Assembly: GCF_905475395.1 (NCBI RefSeq)
Contig: NC_058340.1
Coordinates: forward strand, 59,250,181 to 59,314,180
Direction: 5' to 3'
DNA: 64,000 bases
Source of the DNA: Chrysoperla carnea
Lineage: Eukaryota; Arthropoda; Insecta; Neuroptera; Chrysopidae
Part shown: piece by piece, positions 11,399-23,687 of the stretch
How positions within the stretch are numbered: the stretch's first letter is position 1
Layout of the letters: every line of letters starts with the position of its first letter
The notes under the pieces: generated by a model
The model's database searches: none
Told to the model about the DNA's origin: nothing
The model's input: the letters and a program-made list of their open reading frames with translations, nothing else
Translations under genes and position numbers: made by a program

Positions 11399-14076
11399 GT
11401 TTTTTATGTACCGGTAAAATCTAACCCTTCTTTACTCAATAGAATAAACCTAGAACTCATATTGTATTGCAAAAATTTTACAATAAATGTTAATATTACA
11501 GGTAAAAATTATTAAAAATGTATACCAAAAATAAAATTACACATAAAAACTATTAAAAATTTATTTTATAGATAAAAAAAAATATTACCTTAGCACCCGA
11601 CGATAATCGACGGATGCAAAATTTATATATTAAATCCCAGTTGCAAATAAATATTACAATTAAATATTTATATATAAAATTAAAACTATTATATTGAATT
11701 AATATTTGAAGAATAAAAATTCAATAATTAAATAACACTCAACACAAAAACCAGCTGCTATTTTTTTTTTTTAATATTAATTTTCAACCCCCGATTATAA
11801 CAACGTGGTAGATTTTGTATGAAGATGTCGGATTCGCGAAAGCTACACACGAACTGACAGGACAGGGTTGTGCCGGCGCCCCTGTGTACTGCGGTACAGA
11901 CTGCAACCCTTACAAGTGCATTACAAAGCTCCTCACTGTATAATTATTGTATTATAACATTTTGTATATAATCATTTTCAGGGATGTATTTTAGTAATTT
12001 TTATGTTCAAAAAAAAATGTTTTAGGAAATATTCGCAAATGATTATAATTCTTTTATTTAATTGGAAAGTGGTGAAGAAATAATTATGAAAATTATTTAA
12101 AAGATTTAAGTTTTTAAACAGAAAAACAAAATGAAACTTAGTAGATTCTGGAACGAAATTGGTGTCTCGGAAAATGAAGTCAAAATGAATGTCTACCTAA
12201 AATCATAAAAAACATTTTGTTTTTTCAAGAAATATGTGTAGGTATGTGTTCATGTGTCTTTAACGCCAAATTTTTGGTAATTCCTGAATAAATTATTCGA
12301 TTGATTTGAAATTTTATCTATAAAAAATTTGCCCTTTGCAGTTAAATCGGGCCAAAGCCACGGAAAATTTTGAGGGTGGTACACATGAAATTTGGAATAT
12401 CTTATAGATTATTTCCCTGGGTCCGCGATATCTCCATTATTATTTTATCAAATTCCATTATTAACTCCTCATTTTAAAACTTATCGCACTTGTATTTATC
12501 GTGGCAAAAAACAGACTTACGTTTCTAAAAATTTATCGCACCGATTTGGTGCGTATCAATTTGCTTTTTAAGTAATAATTTTGTTCAGTATTTGTATATC
12601 ATATCTAAAAAAAAATTGCCTATACGCAATAAAAAGAAAGTAAAATTTGTATTACTTATATATTATATTGCTAGCCTGTTTTTAACCACTGGTACCGCAC
12701 TTCGATTGTGAATTTATCCAAAATAAAAGTTTGATAAGTAAGTACACTTGAATTTTCTTTGCATGTTTAGTTTACATTCATATTGGTCTTAAGACCTCGC
12801 AACTCGCAAGTATCGTAGATATCCATTTCGGTAAATTGAAAAATTCAATCTTTTTTTGTAACTTTCATCAACATCGTACAATTGGAAGTCTTAGAAAATA
12901 TAGTCGTTCAAGACATCATCTACAAATTAGGGCAAACATGAGCGTTAGTACATAGCATAAAGTGCATTGTCAAAAACGAAAAAACGTCCAGATAAAAGGA
13001 AATATACGAATTCTTTATCCAAAACTGGCACACTTCTCAGTTTTTACCTTGAAGTTTACAAAAATTTTTGTCAATATCAAAATAATCACATTACGAATAT
13101 TGCCGAGATCGAATAAATTATGAGATTCTTTAATGTCAAAAGAAGAAGAAAAATAACTCAAAAAAGACTATCAAGTTGGAAAATTAATATTTGTAATAAA
13201 AGTTATTCTCTTTTCTGTTTTAAAATATTATTCTGTTCCAGAATCCGAAAAAATATTCAAAAAATTACTATATTATAATATCAATTTTTATAATAAGCTC
13301 TTATTATTTTGATCTTCAATTCAATTATCTTATTAGTTTGTGGACTACAGTGGTCACAGAACTAGATAAACTGACATAAAATTAAAAAATAAAGATATCG
13401 AATTTAATTAACTTGTACAAATTATTCGTATAAAAGTTGTTACATAACTTATCGATACAAAGAAACAGGTGTTTTCTTATAACTTAAAAGTTCTCTTTTT
13501 AGTTACTACTTCTCTTTGTTTGCGGTATATTTAAATCATAAATTTTTAATTTATGATTAAAAAAAGAAAACAAAGTAAAATAGAATTTGAAAACAAAATT
13601 CAGTTCAAATTGTTATAGGATACGTATCTGAAAAATTACTGCAGCGACGCAATATGGAGTGTCGGATATACGCCGGCGTCATTACTGATTTGAAAACATC
13701 GATTGATTTGAATTCTGCTTTAACATGAAACTCTATGTAAGCAATTTGTTTATATAAATATCTAACTAATAATACTGTGATTTGTTAACATATCAAAATA
13801 GAAATGTGCCTAATTTTCAAAAAATTTTAAGATTTTAAGTGTAATTAAATAAATTTTATATACAAATATATTATTTATTCTATATTAAAATAAGTATTTC
13901 GTATGTGGCGCTCATGTTCTGCAGGTAAATTTGAATATTTTTAAATCAGCAAATCTTTAATAAAATTAATAAAACTGAAAATTCATTTTTTAAAAGCTGT
14001 AAATAAACAAAAATTTTTTGAAAAGAAACACCAAAAACAGTTGTTTATATTTGATCGCCAACATTGATTGAAACCG
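11398..14076. other. Gene-free stretch with a GC-richer island
   Basis: There is no ORF with coding character. The segment at about 11855-11935 (around GTTGTGCCGGCGCCCCTGTG) is much richer in G and C than its surroundings. A second small patch at about 13640-13675 (GCAGCGACGC and CGCCGGCGTC) is followed by a donor-like AT|GTAAGC near 13736. Either patch could be a promoter or 5' non-coding exon, for example of TMEM230, but nothing here proves it. Confidence 0.35.
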
Positions 14077-14306
14077 TAGACATAGAGAATGGACTATGCA
14101 ATACCCTAATAAAATTGATCACCCTTTAGGTTCTAGAAAGAGAAGAAGACAATCGTGCGTTCAATACCCGTCTCTTTTTCGTAGATCTGTGGCATAGACT
14201 TAAAGAATATCTACAGGCCGCACGATCTATTTGTCTTTCTCACCCATTTCTGCGCATATGTACTTAACAACTAGATTGGGAACGCTTAGTCCATTCTCTG
14301 TGTCTA
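14077..14306. mobile_element. Short TA-flanked inverted-repeat element (MITE)
   Basis: The left end reads TAGACATAGAGAATGGACTA and the right end reads TAGTCCATTCTCTGTGTCTA, which are reverse complements apart from one base. The element is 230 bp, bounded by TA as in Tc1/mariner-type insertions, and has no ORF. It lies about 0.45 kb upstream of the TMEM230 coding exon. Confidence 0.75.
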
Positions 14307-14759
14307 TGATTGTAAAACTTTGTCCTTGCAACAAACTCATCAACTTATATTAAATATAGACTAACAGTGCTTACAAGAAAATTTCCTTGCCTAATATAGA
14401 TTATCAGTACACCGTGGACCTTAGATACTTTTCCAGCTAAAGTTTTTGACCATGAAAGTTGTTTGAGCTATTAAGAACAAACAATCAAACATAAAGATAT
14501 TTTTCGGGTAATATATACACGACTATATTTACTGATATAGTCTCTGCACACGACTGTATCCATTAATACAAACAACTAGCTATCTAAAATTGGTGTAGAA
14601 ATTTGTGATATATAAAATCGAATATTGGCTAACTTGCTTGTCAAAACTTTAAAAGAATGTTTATAAATTGGTAAAAATTTGTAAACAAATACATTAATAG
14701 AACTATTATTTTAATTGTTAATTATTTTGAATTTTTCAGATAGAAGAGGTTCATTAAAA

Positions 14760-15104
14760 ATGTCACGAAGACGAGCAGCAGATCATGATCATATTAATTA
14801 CACAAAATTATCAACATCTGACAATGAATTCGTCGATGCGCAGTTTGTGCCTGCACCACAAAAAGTTCCATGGAAAGCAATAATATTGGCTGGATTATTA
14901 TTTTTTGGCGGTTCCACTTTGTTAATTGTTGGTAGTTTAATTGTGAGCGGTCACATTGATGTGAAATATTCGGATAGACTGTGGCCAATGATTGTTTTAG
15001 GTGTTCTTATGTTCATTCCAGGTGCATATCATGTACGCATTGCGTATTATGCGTATAAAAAATTTCCAGGATACTCTTTTGATGATATACCCGAATTAGA
15101 TTAG
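14760..15104 (+). CDS. TMEM230: Transmembrane protein 230 homolog
   Basis: This single coding exon gives a protein of 114 aa that starts [19 protein letters not shown] and ends FDDIPELD. Two hydrophobic segments (about residues 38-60 and 76-95) are joined by a short loop, and both tails are hydrophilic. Length, topology and the conserved motifs [17 protein letters not shown] and [12 protein letters not shown] match the TMEM230 family, small membrane proteins of endosomes and secretory or recycling vesicles. An acceptor TTTTTCAG ends at 14739, 21 bases before the ATG. A 5' non-coding exon therefore probably lies upstream, possibly ending near 13736. The open frame continues upstream of this ATG only into intron sequence, which is why I start at MSRRR. 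Identification is by recalled family motifs. Confidence 0.92.
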   Translation: MSRRRAADHDHINYTKLSTSDNEFVDAQFVPAPQKVPWKAIILAGLLFFGGSTLLIVGSLIVSGHIDVKYSDRLWPMIVLGVLMFIPGAYHVRIAYYAYKKFPGYSFDDIPELD

Positions 15105-15539
15105 CCAAATTTTAAAAAAATTATTTAGTCTGTAATAATATATTTTTAAATCGTTACGCATACTTAAATACATAATTTTATTAATAAGAGTTCTTTATTT
15201 ATTATAAATTAAAATTTCCATTTTTTTTAAATGAAAGATATTATGGAAATGATTTTAATTTGATTTAGTTTTATACAATTATTTTTTATCAATTTATTTT
15301 ATCTTCCTTATCCAAGATGATTAATTATTCCTAATATGGCACAATTGTTTCATTTTTTTTTATAAAAGCTCTTGTGCGAACAAAATTTGCAGATAATACG
15401 GATGAAGGTCTTTATTGTAACAAATTATTAAAAAAATTCACCTTTCCCAGCTTTTTTATTTGCAAGCATTTAGGTGTAATGTCGTATGCCAGATCATTTA
15501 TTTCGATTAACAGTGGCGAAAGGCAATCAATTACTAGGT
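15105..15539. other. TMEM230 3' flank
   Basis: AT-rich sequence with no canonical AATAAA close to the stop. No further gene is seen. Confidence 0.4.
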
Positions 15540-15930
15540 AAAACACGATATTCCGGATATGTAGAATAATTAGGTACCAAAAAATAGGTGTCAATAAAGG
15601 AAATAATGAAAGTCGACGAACTATGTTAAGTGGGGGTATCATGAAATCGATTGATGTAGTAATCATTTAAATCGATCCCTTCGTTTGGCTTCGAGAGCGC
15701 CACAAAGGACTAAACATACATATATAAGCTGAAAATGAAAACCGAAGAACTCTGTTAAGTGGGGTATCATTAAATAGGTATTTGAAAATTCTAACTAAAA
15801 AGCACACCGACTTGAATCTTCCCAATAATGGGTCTCGACTGTTAAAATTGATACGTAAACAACTGGACTTGTTTTTTTCTTTTTAGTTTTTATTTAACGC
15901 AGTCGGGTTTTCTGATTTTTTTAAATTTAT
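15540..15930. repeat. Dispersed repeat with a duplicated unit
   Basis: Two related units follow one another: 'cgacgaactatgttaagtgg' near 15615 and 'cgaagaactctgttaagtgg' near 15743. They are followed by 'aaaaagcacaccgacttgaa' and, near the right edge, 'acgcagtcgggttttctgat'. This mix is typical of decayed insect transposons. The family and exact ends are not resolved. Confidence 0.45.
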
Positions 15931-17697
15931 TCTACATTTTTAAAAGATTATATCCTTTCAGAAACTTGTCTTTCAATTCAAATTCAAAGTATTTAAATAA
16001 AACAAATATCTTAATGTCGGTAGGTATCGAAGCAAACTAAAAAGTATTTAAGTAAGTACATGAAAAGCATAAAATTATTAATTACTATAAAATGTTAATG
16101 AAAGGTTCTATTGCTCCCTCCAATAATGACTAACTGATACACCTTAGAGAAAATCTTCACAGCGACGTAATCAAGAAATCTCTTAACAGGATAGTAAAAA
16201 AAAAAAAAAAATGTTTTAAAATCTAAAAAATATTGTATTTTTAAGGACTTTTTAACAAAACTCAGTTCATTTGAATTGATTTTAAAAAATAAAAATATAT
16301 TTATATTACACAAACATTTCAGTAACAAAAAAAAACGAAATAACTTTGCAAATTCTATATATAAGTATTTCTATTTCATAATTTGAATCAATTATGATAT
16401 TTATTAATTTTATTTTTCTTCATTTTTTATTTTTATAATAAAATTGTAATTCTCAACAAAACTTTTATTCCTTAATTCTAATCTAAACATTATAAAAATA
16501 TTTATAAAGAATACACATCCTTTATGAACAGTCGTAAGCTTATTCGGCGACAACCATTAATTATTAATCATACATACATACAAAATTTAAAAAATATATA
16601 TATATATAAATGAGATTTATCATTTTATTCACAAAGGCCATTGATCAGGTCATGGAAAGTGGAGGATTTACTCTAATTTTTAATCGAAGGCTAAAAAGTA
16701 AATATTAATATGCATAAGTATTTTTGGCTAAACAAATCAGTTTCATAACTCACGCTTCAATTTCACGTTTTGTAGAACATTTTTAATAATACGAATGTAT
16801 AATTTTCAAGTTCTTTAACAATTCCAAATAACTGCCATAGTGCCTCAATAATGTATTTTTCAGCGATATCGCATCCATTTAGAAAATAGTCTAGCCAACA
16901 AGTTCAAATTAGTGAAATATAGAAATAATGGTCGTAAAAGTACGCGTGATAGCTTGTTAGCTCAAACTGGTTAAAAAATTAACTTTAAGATAAACTTCCA
17001 ACGGTAATAAATTCTTTAAAGTGTTAGAATACACCATAATTTTTCCAAAACGCTTTCTAGACATCATTCCGAATCCAACGAACTATCACAGGTATTTTTA
17101 CGAGCATTATTTCTATATTTCATCAATTTGAACTTGTCGACTAGACTAGAACGCTAGAAAAAGTATGGCATGATGGAAATTTTTTAATCATAAATAAGCT
17201 TTTATAAAATCAGAGGTACATGACCTTTTGTGAAGTAAAATGCAGGTAATCACTGACATATTGTAAAACAAACACCCTTTATTTTTATATTTACCTTGAT
17301 TATGTTTCACGTAACACAACAATTAAGATGGCCATGCATGTTAATTTGGACACTGAAAACCTTTTCCACTCACAATTTTAATTACATATTGTGAAAGTGA
17401 ATTACTAAGGTGGATGACTGTGGGAAAAAGTGTGATTAGTAATAAATAGAAAATGATGTCCCATAATTTTGTTTATTTGTAGAAAGATTAGTTTTCATCT
17501 ATACTCATGATAATTATATCTACTTTTATCTGAAAAAAGGAAACTGAAGTTATTTAATCAATTATTGATACTTTTATAATTTAAAAAAATATATTATTCA
17601 TGATTTTCGTATTTATATTATTTATAATTAAAATGAATTCATGAGCATTTACGCAAATATTTTATTTCCTTTTTTGCGCACGATGTTTCAACACGAA
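15931..17697. other. Gene-free stretch
   Basis: I found no gene or RNA. It contains A-runs and a short TA microsatellite near 16593. Confidence 0.45.
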
Positions 17698-17955
17698 TTA
17701 TATTTTTTTCAAGTGTTTAAGTATAATAAAAATTTTCCTTTTGGCAAATTTCTCTTCCAATTGTCTCCACTGTATTTTGTTGTCTACAATCCTTGTCCAG
17801 TAAGGTCCCAAAGTGAGGCGTTTTTCATCTTCCCATCTTCTTATTGGGCGACAATGACTTCTTTTACTGTCTCTTGGGTACCATAAGGTTACCTGTTTGC
17901 TCCACTTATTTTTATTACATTTATTACATCGGACAACCACAAATATACAATACAA
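17698..17955 (-). mobile_element. LINE (RTE-type) reverse transcriptase C-terminal fragment
   Basis: The minus-strand frame contains TLWYPRDSKRSH, RPIRRWEDEKRLTLGPYWTR and NKIQWRQLEEKFAKRK. This is the familiar tail of insect non-LTR retrotransposon polyproteins, where the pattern WYPRDGKR, GRPxxRWxDD, AGPxWxR, DRxxWRxLEEAF is recognisable. Only this tail survives. The endonuclease and reverse transcriptase core are not visible next to it, as expected for a truncated relic. The first residues of the open frame may be flanking sequence. Confidence 0.75.
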
Positions 17956-18115
17956 CGCAAAAAAAGTTCTTAATTAAGTATAAAAACAATAAAATAAAAT
18001 AAATTGTTTTGTGTTCTTAATCACTTGAAAAATGCGATTCGTATTGAAACATCGTGTGTAAAAAAGAAAAGAAAATATTTGCCTAAATACCCATAAATTC
18101 ATTTTAATTTTAAAA

Positions 18116-18148
18116 ATATCAGTACTGGCGCAAAGCCAGTACTGATAT
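18116..18148. repeat. Perfect 14-bp hairpin
   Basis: The arms ATATCAGTACTGGC and GCCAGTACTGATAT flank a 5-nt GCAAA loop. The match is perfect and GC-richer than the surroundings. It lies about 520 bases beyond the stop of the minus-strand gene at 18669, so it could sit in or near its 3' end. There is no T-run suggesting an RNA polymerase III terminator. Confidence 0.8.
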
Positions 18149-18668
18149 ATATTTTTCGAATGTCCAAATGTTGCTTTTCTTTGTGGCTAACGGAACACGA
18201 ATTTTTTGGTTGGACGTTCCTCCGGCAGACAACTTAACAATTGTTTTTTTGAAAAATAAAAATTATTTTCAAATTGATCAATTTTAAATTATTAAAGTAA
18301 TCTTGTGATTTTTTCATCCAATCTTTGGTTCTGAGATAAAAATTGAGAAGCGTTAAATTTTACAACTTTTAATCTTTTTTATATAAAAATACTTTTTAGT
18401 TCTCGAAAACTAAGCACTGATTTTAAAAATCATAAGAGTACTTTTTTATTTCTTTAACAAAGCCTAAAAAAATAGGTTCAACAACATCCTATATATGAAT
18501 TTTTCGGGTGAAAATTCATCCGAATTTTCTGTTATTTGTTATCAACAATAATAAAAACAAATCGAATTTATACTTAAAAGTTTTTCGTAGTTAAAAAAAC
18601 CCAAACAAATAAAAATATTCATATTTTTTCAATAGCGAGGGACTAAATTTCAGCAATACTTGAAGAAA

Positions 18669-21600
18669 TCATAAAATATTGTTACCTTTATAATTAGAAC
18701 CATTTTTATAAACATTTAACAAGCGTTGTGCCGTTTCTGGTGACAATTGTTTCGCAATATCATTAACAATTCGTTGAAAATCTGGTCTTTGGCGAAAATA
18801 TCGTAATTTTTCAAGACCGTTTGTAAAATCACCGTTTCTTAAATCTCTAACCACTAAGCTTAAATGATAATTCATTTTATTTTTATTTTGTTTATACATG
18901 TTTTTCCCATGAAATTGCTTTGATTTCGGTCGTGGTTTATAACGCTGGTGATCGCGAATATTTGTCGATGTTGTAGGACTATATCGATCACCATCATTCG
19001 AATTATTAAAGGTATAGTTACCAGAATTGGAAACTGTAGAAGCAGTAACGTTACCAGAATTGGAAACTGGAGGAGTAGTAAAGTTACCAGAATTAGAAAT
19101 TAGAGGAGGTATATTCGAATCTGTCGTATTGGTATCTAATGTTGTAGTTATATAAGTTGATGTAGAAGAAATTTTTTTAATTATTGGAGCAGGAACTTTA
19201 AACATAGCATCATTCATCAACATTTCATTTTCTCGACATTTTGTCAATCGATTTTTAAACTCATCCACGCAATTTAATTCGAAATTTTCAATGATTTTCA
19301 CAAAATCATCAATGTATTCTGTTTTAATTTTTAATAAATTAACATCGGCAATTTTTTTAATAACATCATTGAAAACATTTTTCACATAGAATTTTCGTAT
19401 TTTTAAACGATTACAACAATCACGTAAAATCGTTTCGACTGTTTTTAATGGTATTTCATAATCTTTAACAGAGGTTAATTTTTTTATTGAATTCCAATTG
19501 TTTTCGATAGATGGTTCTTCTAATAACAGCTCCAATAAAATATCAATCGTACTAAATAAAATTTCAGTTGTATCTTTTTTAGCAATATCCTCAAAAATTT
19601 TATCAATTGCTACATGGTATTCCATAAAATCATTTAAGGCATCTAATATAGATTTCATACAGCTAACTTTCACATTAGGTTTTACGGCTTTTAATTTTTG
19701 CAAATGCCGTACCATATCTATTAAATTTTCTTCATTTTCAAATTTACCAAAATATTTTGCAAATTTTGGTATAGTTTTCTCTAACAAAAAACTATAATTA
19801 CAAACAAATGTATTGTATGTGAAACTAATTTGGCTTGGAGATAGTTTTTGCAAAACTTTATCGCAGCCTGATGGTATTTCATGTTTTTCTGAATGTGTTG
19901 TTCCACAAAAACCGTATTCTAAGTAATGAAAACACACAGTACGAAAAAATGCTCGAAACTCATCGTTGGCTGTTTCAGTATGGTCAGAGTTTTCTACTAA
20001 AGTTGAATTACTTATATTTGGTGATTTTTTAATGGCATTAGTTTGTGAAACTATATTATTTATATTTGTGTGAGGTGAGGAGTGAGGCGACATTTTGATA
20101 CTCTTAGAATTATTTGGCGTACTTTCATTTGTTTTTCTTATATTCTGTAATATATCACTATTTGATATGAAACTATTCAAATCGGTGGCAGCAATTTCAT
20201 CCACTTCTAAAGGTTTAAACGGTGAAAATGAAGGCGAAGATTGATTTGAAAACGAATTTGATTTTATAAACTGTGGATTATTGATTGTACATGAAATATC
20301 TTGTGAAATGTTTGCAGTTTTGGCTGGACTAGATATTTTAGGAGAATTTACCACAAATCCTCTATTAATTCCATTGCAAAGTGAATCTTTTGGTACTTTA
20401 TCAATGGTATTAAAATCTGTGGATGAAGGAACAGAGGTAGATGCTGTTTCCATATGACGAAAATTATTATCTCTTTCCGTTGTATAAATATTCTTCTCAA
20501 ATGTATTTTCTGGCTCCATAATTTTAGGAAAAGTATCCAATGAGGAAAAACCTGTCTGAAATAAATTCTTTTCCATGGAATTTGTTTTTGAAATATTATC
20601 TAAGTACTTATTTCTGTTAACATCCGATTCTGTTACGGTACAGTTACCATTAGGCACCCGTTCATCGATATCATATCCAGAAAAACTTGAACAGTTTTGT
20701 GAAAAATTATTATCGTTACTCATATCATCATCACTCGAAACATCATCAAAATCTTGATCCAATCTTGGGGGAGAAGTATTTACTCTAAAAACAAATTTAA
20801 TGATGCCTTAATTATTTTTAGATAAAATTCTACTAGAATATATAAATAAACAGAAGGGGGCGGGAATCGAACCCACAGCCTCTTAAGATGTCTACTTTTT
20901 TGGATTTTACCAAATATTTTACAACCAATTTTTTATCTTTAATTTATGAATAGTTTTCTATTCTTAATTTATGAATAATTTAGGTAATATTTTCTCTTGA
21001 TTTCTAAAATAAATATCATACAAGATTAAAAGAATATACAGGGCGTTCTGTTATTGATTGCAGATCATCATCCTGCAGAATAAGCTCATAACGACGAAGG
21101 AAAAAGTTATTTTCCACTTTTGGATCTAAAGCCTACTTTGCGAGATAATTAACAAAATAAATTAATATATCTTTAGCGAATCACAGTTCAATAACATTTT
21201 GAATGAAACCAATAAAACACTACTTAAATAGAGGATGTGTTTTATCATAGTGGAAGGCGTCTCTAAATGCAAAATTATTACAAAAAAACTCTATTTGGCT
21301 ACTTATGTTATTGTAAAAACTAACCCATTAAAACCTACGCTGCTTTCCTTTGTAAATTAAGAGTCGTACGCAACCTATCGTGCGATATCACATACCGTAA
21401 GCATTAATTTAGCAAAACGGACCAGTCCGTTTTAGTAAATTTATGCTTAGATACATATACTTAGATAATTTACAATCAAATATTGTTTCATGATAGTCCC
21501 CTCTATATTCTAAATTGACACCTACTAATTTAATGAATTTGATGTGTCTGTGAATTCATAAATCTTTCTATTTTTCCATAGGCACATCTTCCGCATCAGG

Positions 21601-23218
21601 CCTCAAATGGAAATTTGGTATAGAGCTTTTCTATTTGTCTTGACAATCTTAATTTAGTGGTACAATTTTCTGCTATCAATAACAGAACACCCTGTATAAT
21701 AAAATAAAGTTCATACATGACAGATTCAGCAAATAAAGATATAACATCATCCTCCTGTTGAAAATCATTTGCTTGTTGATAGCTTGGTGGAGGAGGTGGT
21801 AGAAATGAATTCGAACTGTTCGATGTAAATGGTGAGAGATTATTAACGGGTCCTCTTTTGAATGAGCAAATTGATGATGGTCGATTCGGTGGTCGCTTAA
21901 CTTCAAAGTATTTTGGTGATATCATTTCTCGTAAATCATTAATACGTTTAGCTGGTTTTTCATTAGATAGTAAATGAGTTTTTAATGGTTCATTAACAAA
22001 ACTTCGTGATTCATTATAAACCGTAACTTGAATAGTTTGTGGTTCGCTATTCACTGAACTTAAATTTTCCAAATCAATTTCTTCTTCAGCCAAAACAGAG
22101 CTTTGATTAAATAATAAATGATTTGAAGTTATTCGAGGAAGTGTTTTTATAAAAATGTTTGAGTTGGTATTTTGCTTTTTACGAAAATTTTTCGTTGTGT
22201 ACAAAGAAGATCGACATAATTTTATTTTATTTTGATTTTTTTTACTCTTTGAAGTAGAAGTTTCACTTATTACAGATGACGTATCACTACGCCGATCAAA
22301 TATTTTACAATTCGATAAAACACTTTCAGAAGATGATACATCTTTCGAATCTAAGTCTTCTACATCACATGATGTTGTCGTTGTCTGCATTGAATTATTA
22401 GCTTTCTCGGAAAGTTTACATTTTTTGGACACTTCATGTTTTTTATTTAATTTCGGAATGTTTGGAATATTTTCGGGGCTGCTACTTTCACTTGAGAGTC
22501 GTCTTGTTTGCCGTCGTTTTCGTGAAGAAAAGAGTTGCGAAGATAATTCATTGCTAGGATCACAGTTAGCTTCTTCTTCTTGTTCTTGCCACAGTTGATC
22601 GAAATCACTCTTCATTAAGTTTTTTGTTTGATCGTTACACAATAAATCACTTGTATTTGTAGCACGGCAACAATCATTTGCATATAAATCACAAGACTTA
22701 CTTATATTAAAATTTCCTTTTATTTGATACTCTGTGACTGTATCAAGTGATTTTTCACAGTATGTATTTAAAGCACAGTTTTTATAGCTTTGCAAATTGA
22801 TTTCTTTAACGACAATTTTCGATTTTTTTGTATTAACTGTCACTTTTTTTCTTGGCGGCTTCAATGGTATTTCTGAATTAGCAGGTTTTGTACATTTTTT
22901 AGAATATTTACGTGATGGCGGCATCTTATTATTTGAAATAACAGGATTATCTTCAAGTTTTTCCAATTTTACGATCGGTGTCATACGTAGTTTTTCATCT
23001 AGTGGAATATTAACGATAATATTTGGAGGTAAGCTTTTCAATTCTATCTTTTCTTTTTCTGTATTATAAATTTTTCTAGCATTATGTTCCGTTGAGAATG
23101 TAATTAACATTGATTGTGACTTAAAATCGTCTTCAAATTTTGACTTACAATTCATAGCTTGATGTTGAAAAAATTCCCATGTATTCTCATTATCCTCTGT
23201 TTTGATCCATGTTTCCAT
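18669..23218 (-). CDS. Unknown large protein, two coding exons, 1205 aa
   Basis: Exon 1 is 23218-21717 and exon 2 is 20784-18669. The donor AT|GTATGA and the acceptor TTTTTAG|A share an ATA codon, and the joined frame (FAESVIVNTSPPRLDQ) stays open to the stop. The first 850 or so residues are Ser/Asn/Lys-rich, with basic clusters and a PPPPP run, and look disordered. About residues 770-800 hold a C-x8-C-x3-H-x3-H cluster (VCFHYLEYGFCGTTHSEKH). It is followed by a helical region of about 250 residues, an N/T-rich linker and a compact C-terminal segment ending LSPETAQRLLNVYKNG. The layout loosely recalls germline RNA-binding proteins such as TOPAZ1, but I cannot confirm that. A donor-like AAAG|GTAACA lies 18 bases before the stop, so a further 3' exon is possible. 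The start is the first ATG of the frame. Confidence 0.75.
20850..20905 (-). repeat. tRNA/SINE T-arm fragment in an intron
   Basis: On the minus strand the sequence GTGGGTTCGATTCCCGC is a full T-arm with B-box consensus, but no matching acceptor stem or D-arm is visible. It lies in the intron of the unknown gene, 66 bases or more from the exon 2 acceptor. It is likely a truncated tRNA-derived SINE. Confidence 0.5.
21037..21696. mobile_element. 660-bp inverted-repeat DNA element filling an intron
   Basis: The left end TACAGGGCGTTCTGTTATTG and the right end CAATAACAGAACACCCTGTA are inverted repeats extending about 27 bp, and TA lies at both edges. There is no transposase ORF, so it is non-autonomous. 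It ends 20 bases from the donor of the unknown gene's intron and makes up most of that 932-bp intron. A related partial copy is at 50824-51039, sharing 'ctctatttggctactt.tgt' and 'aaaactaacccattaaaac'. Confidence 0.75.
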
Positions 23219-23458
23219 TTTCCATTGAAAAGTGAAAACTTTTAATGAAGTTGTATTTGCTTTATAAATAAATACATTCTTAACTTTATGCTAGTATTTC
23301 TTTTAACCATCAAAGTTTTAAACTAAATATATCTAACCTCGAATTTTTTTTTTTAAATATAATTTTTAAACTTATATTTATTCTAAATTTATTTATTGAA
23401 TTTAATAAATTCTTAAATTTATTGAATTTTGCTTTTTACTGAAGTTTTTACGAAACTT

Positions 23459-23645
23459 ACGCCATATTTAAATCTTTCAAATTTTCAAAAACGATGTCTA
23501 TCAAGTCTAGGTTTGTTCGTTGAAGATTAGTTATAGATTTATCACATGGGTAACAAAGTTTGAAAAAATGCTTAAATTGCAATAATAATTTTAAGCTCTT
23601 ATTATAACTAAGAACGTATCGATATATCAATAGAGTTGAGCTCAC
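23459..23645 (-). CDS. Candidate upstream exon of the unknown gene
   Basis: On the minus strand this open stretch (with NLQRTNLDLIDIVFENLKDL near its end and a CYPC pair in the middle) runs into a strong donor, ATGGC|GTAAGT. It lies 240 bases upstream of the METW start of the 1205-aa gene. However, it ends in phase 2, and no acceptor before METW that I can find joins it in frame. It may be a 5' UTR or uORF-bearing exon, an exon of a different isoform, or chance. No stop lies between GTG at 23645 and the donor. Confidence 0.35.
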
Positions 23646-23687
23646 AAATTACATGAATATGATCCATAGAATATTATATTAGGGTAT

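Noticed and set aside
1-14700. Search for a hidden multi-exon gene in the left 14 kb
   Set aside because: I could not find any chain of coding segments with matching splice phase. Only repeat remnants are supported.
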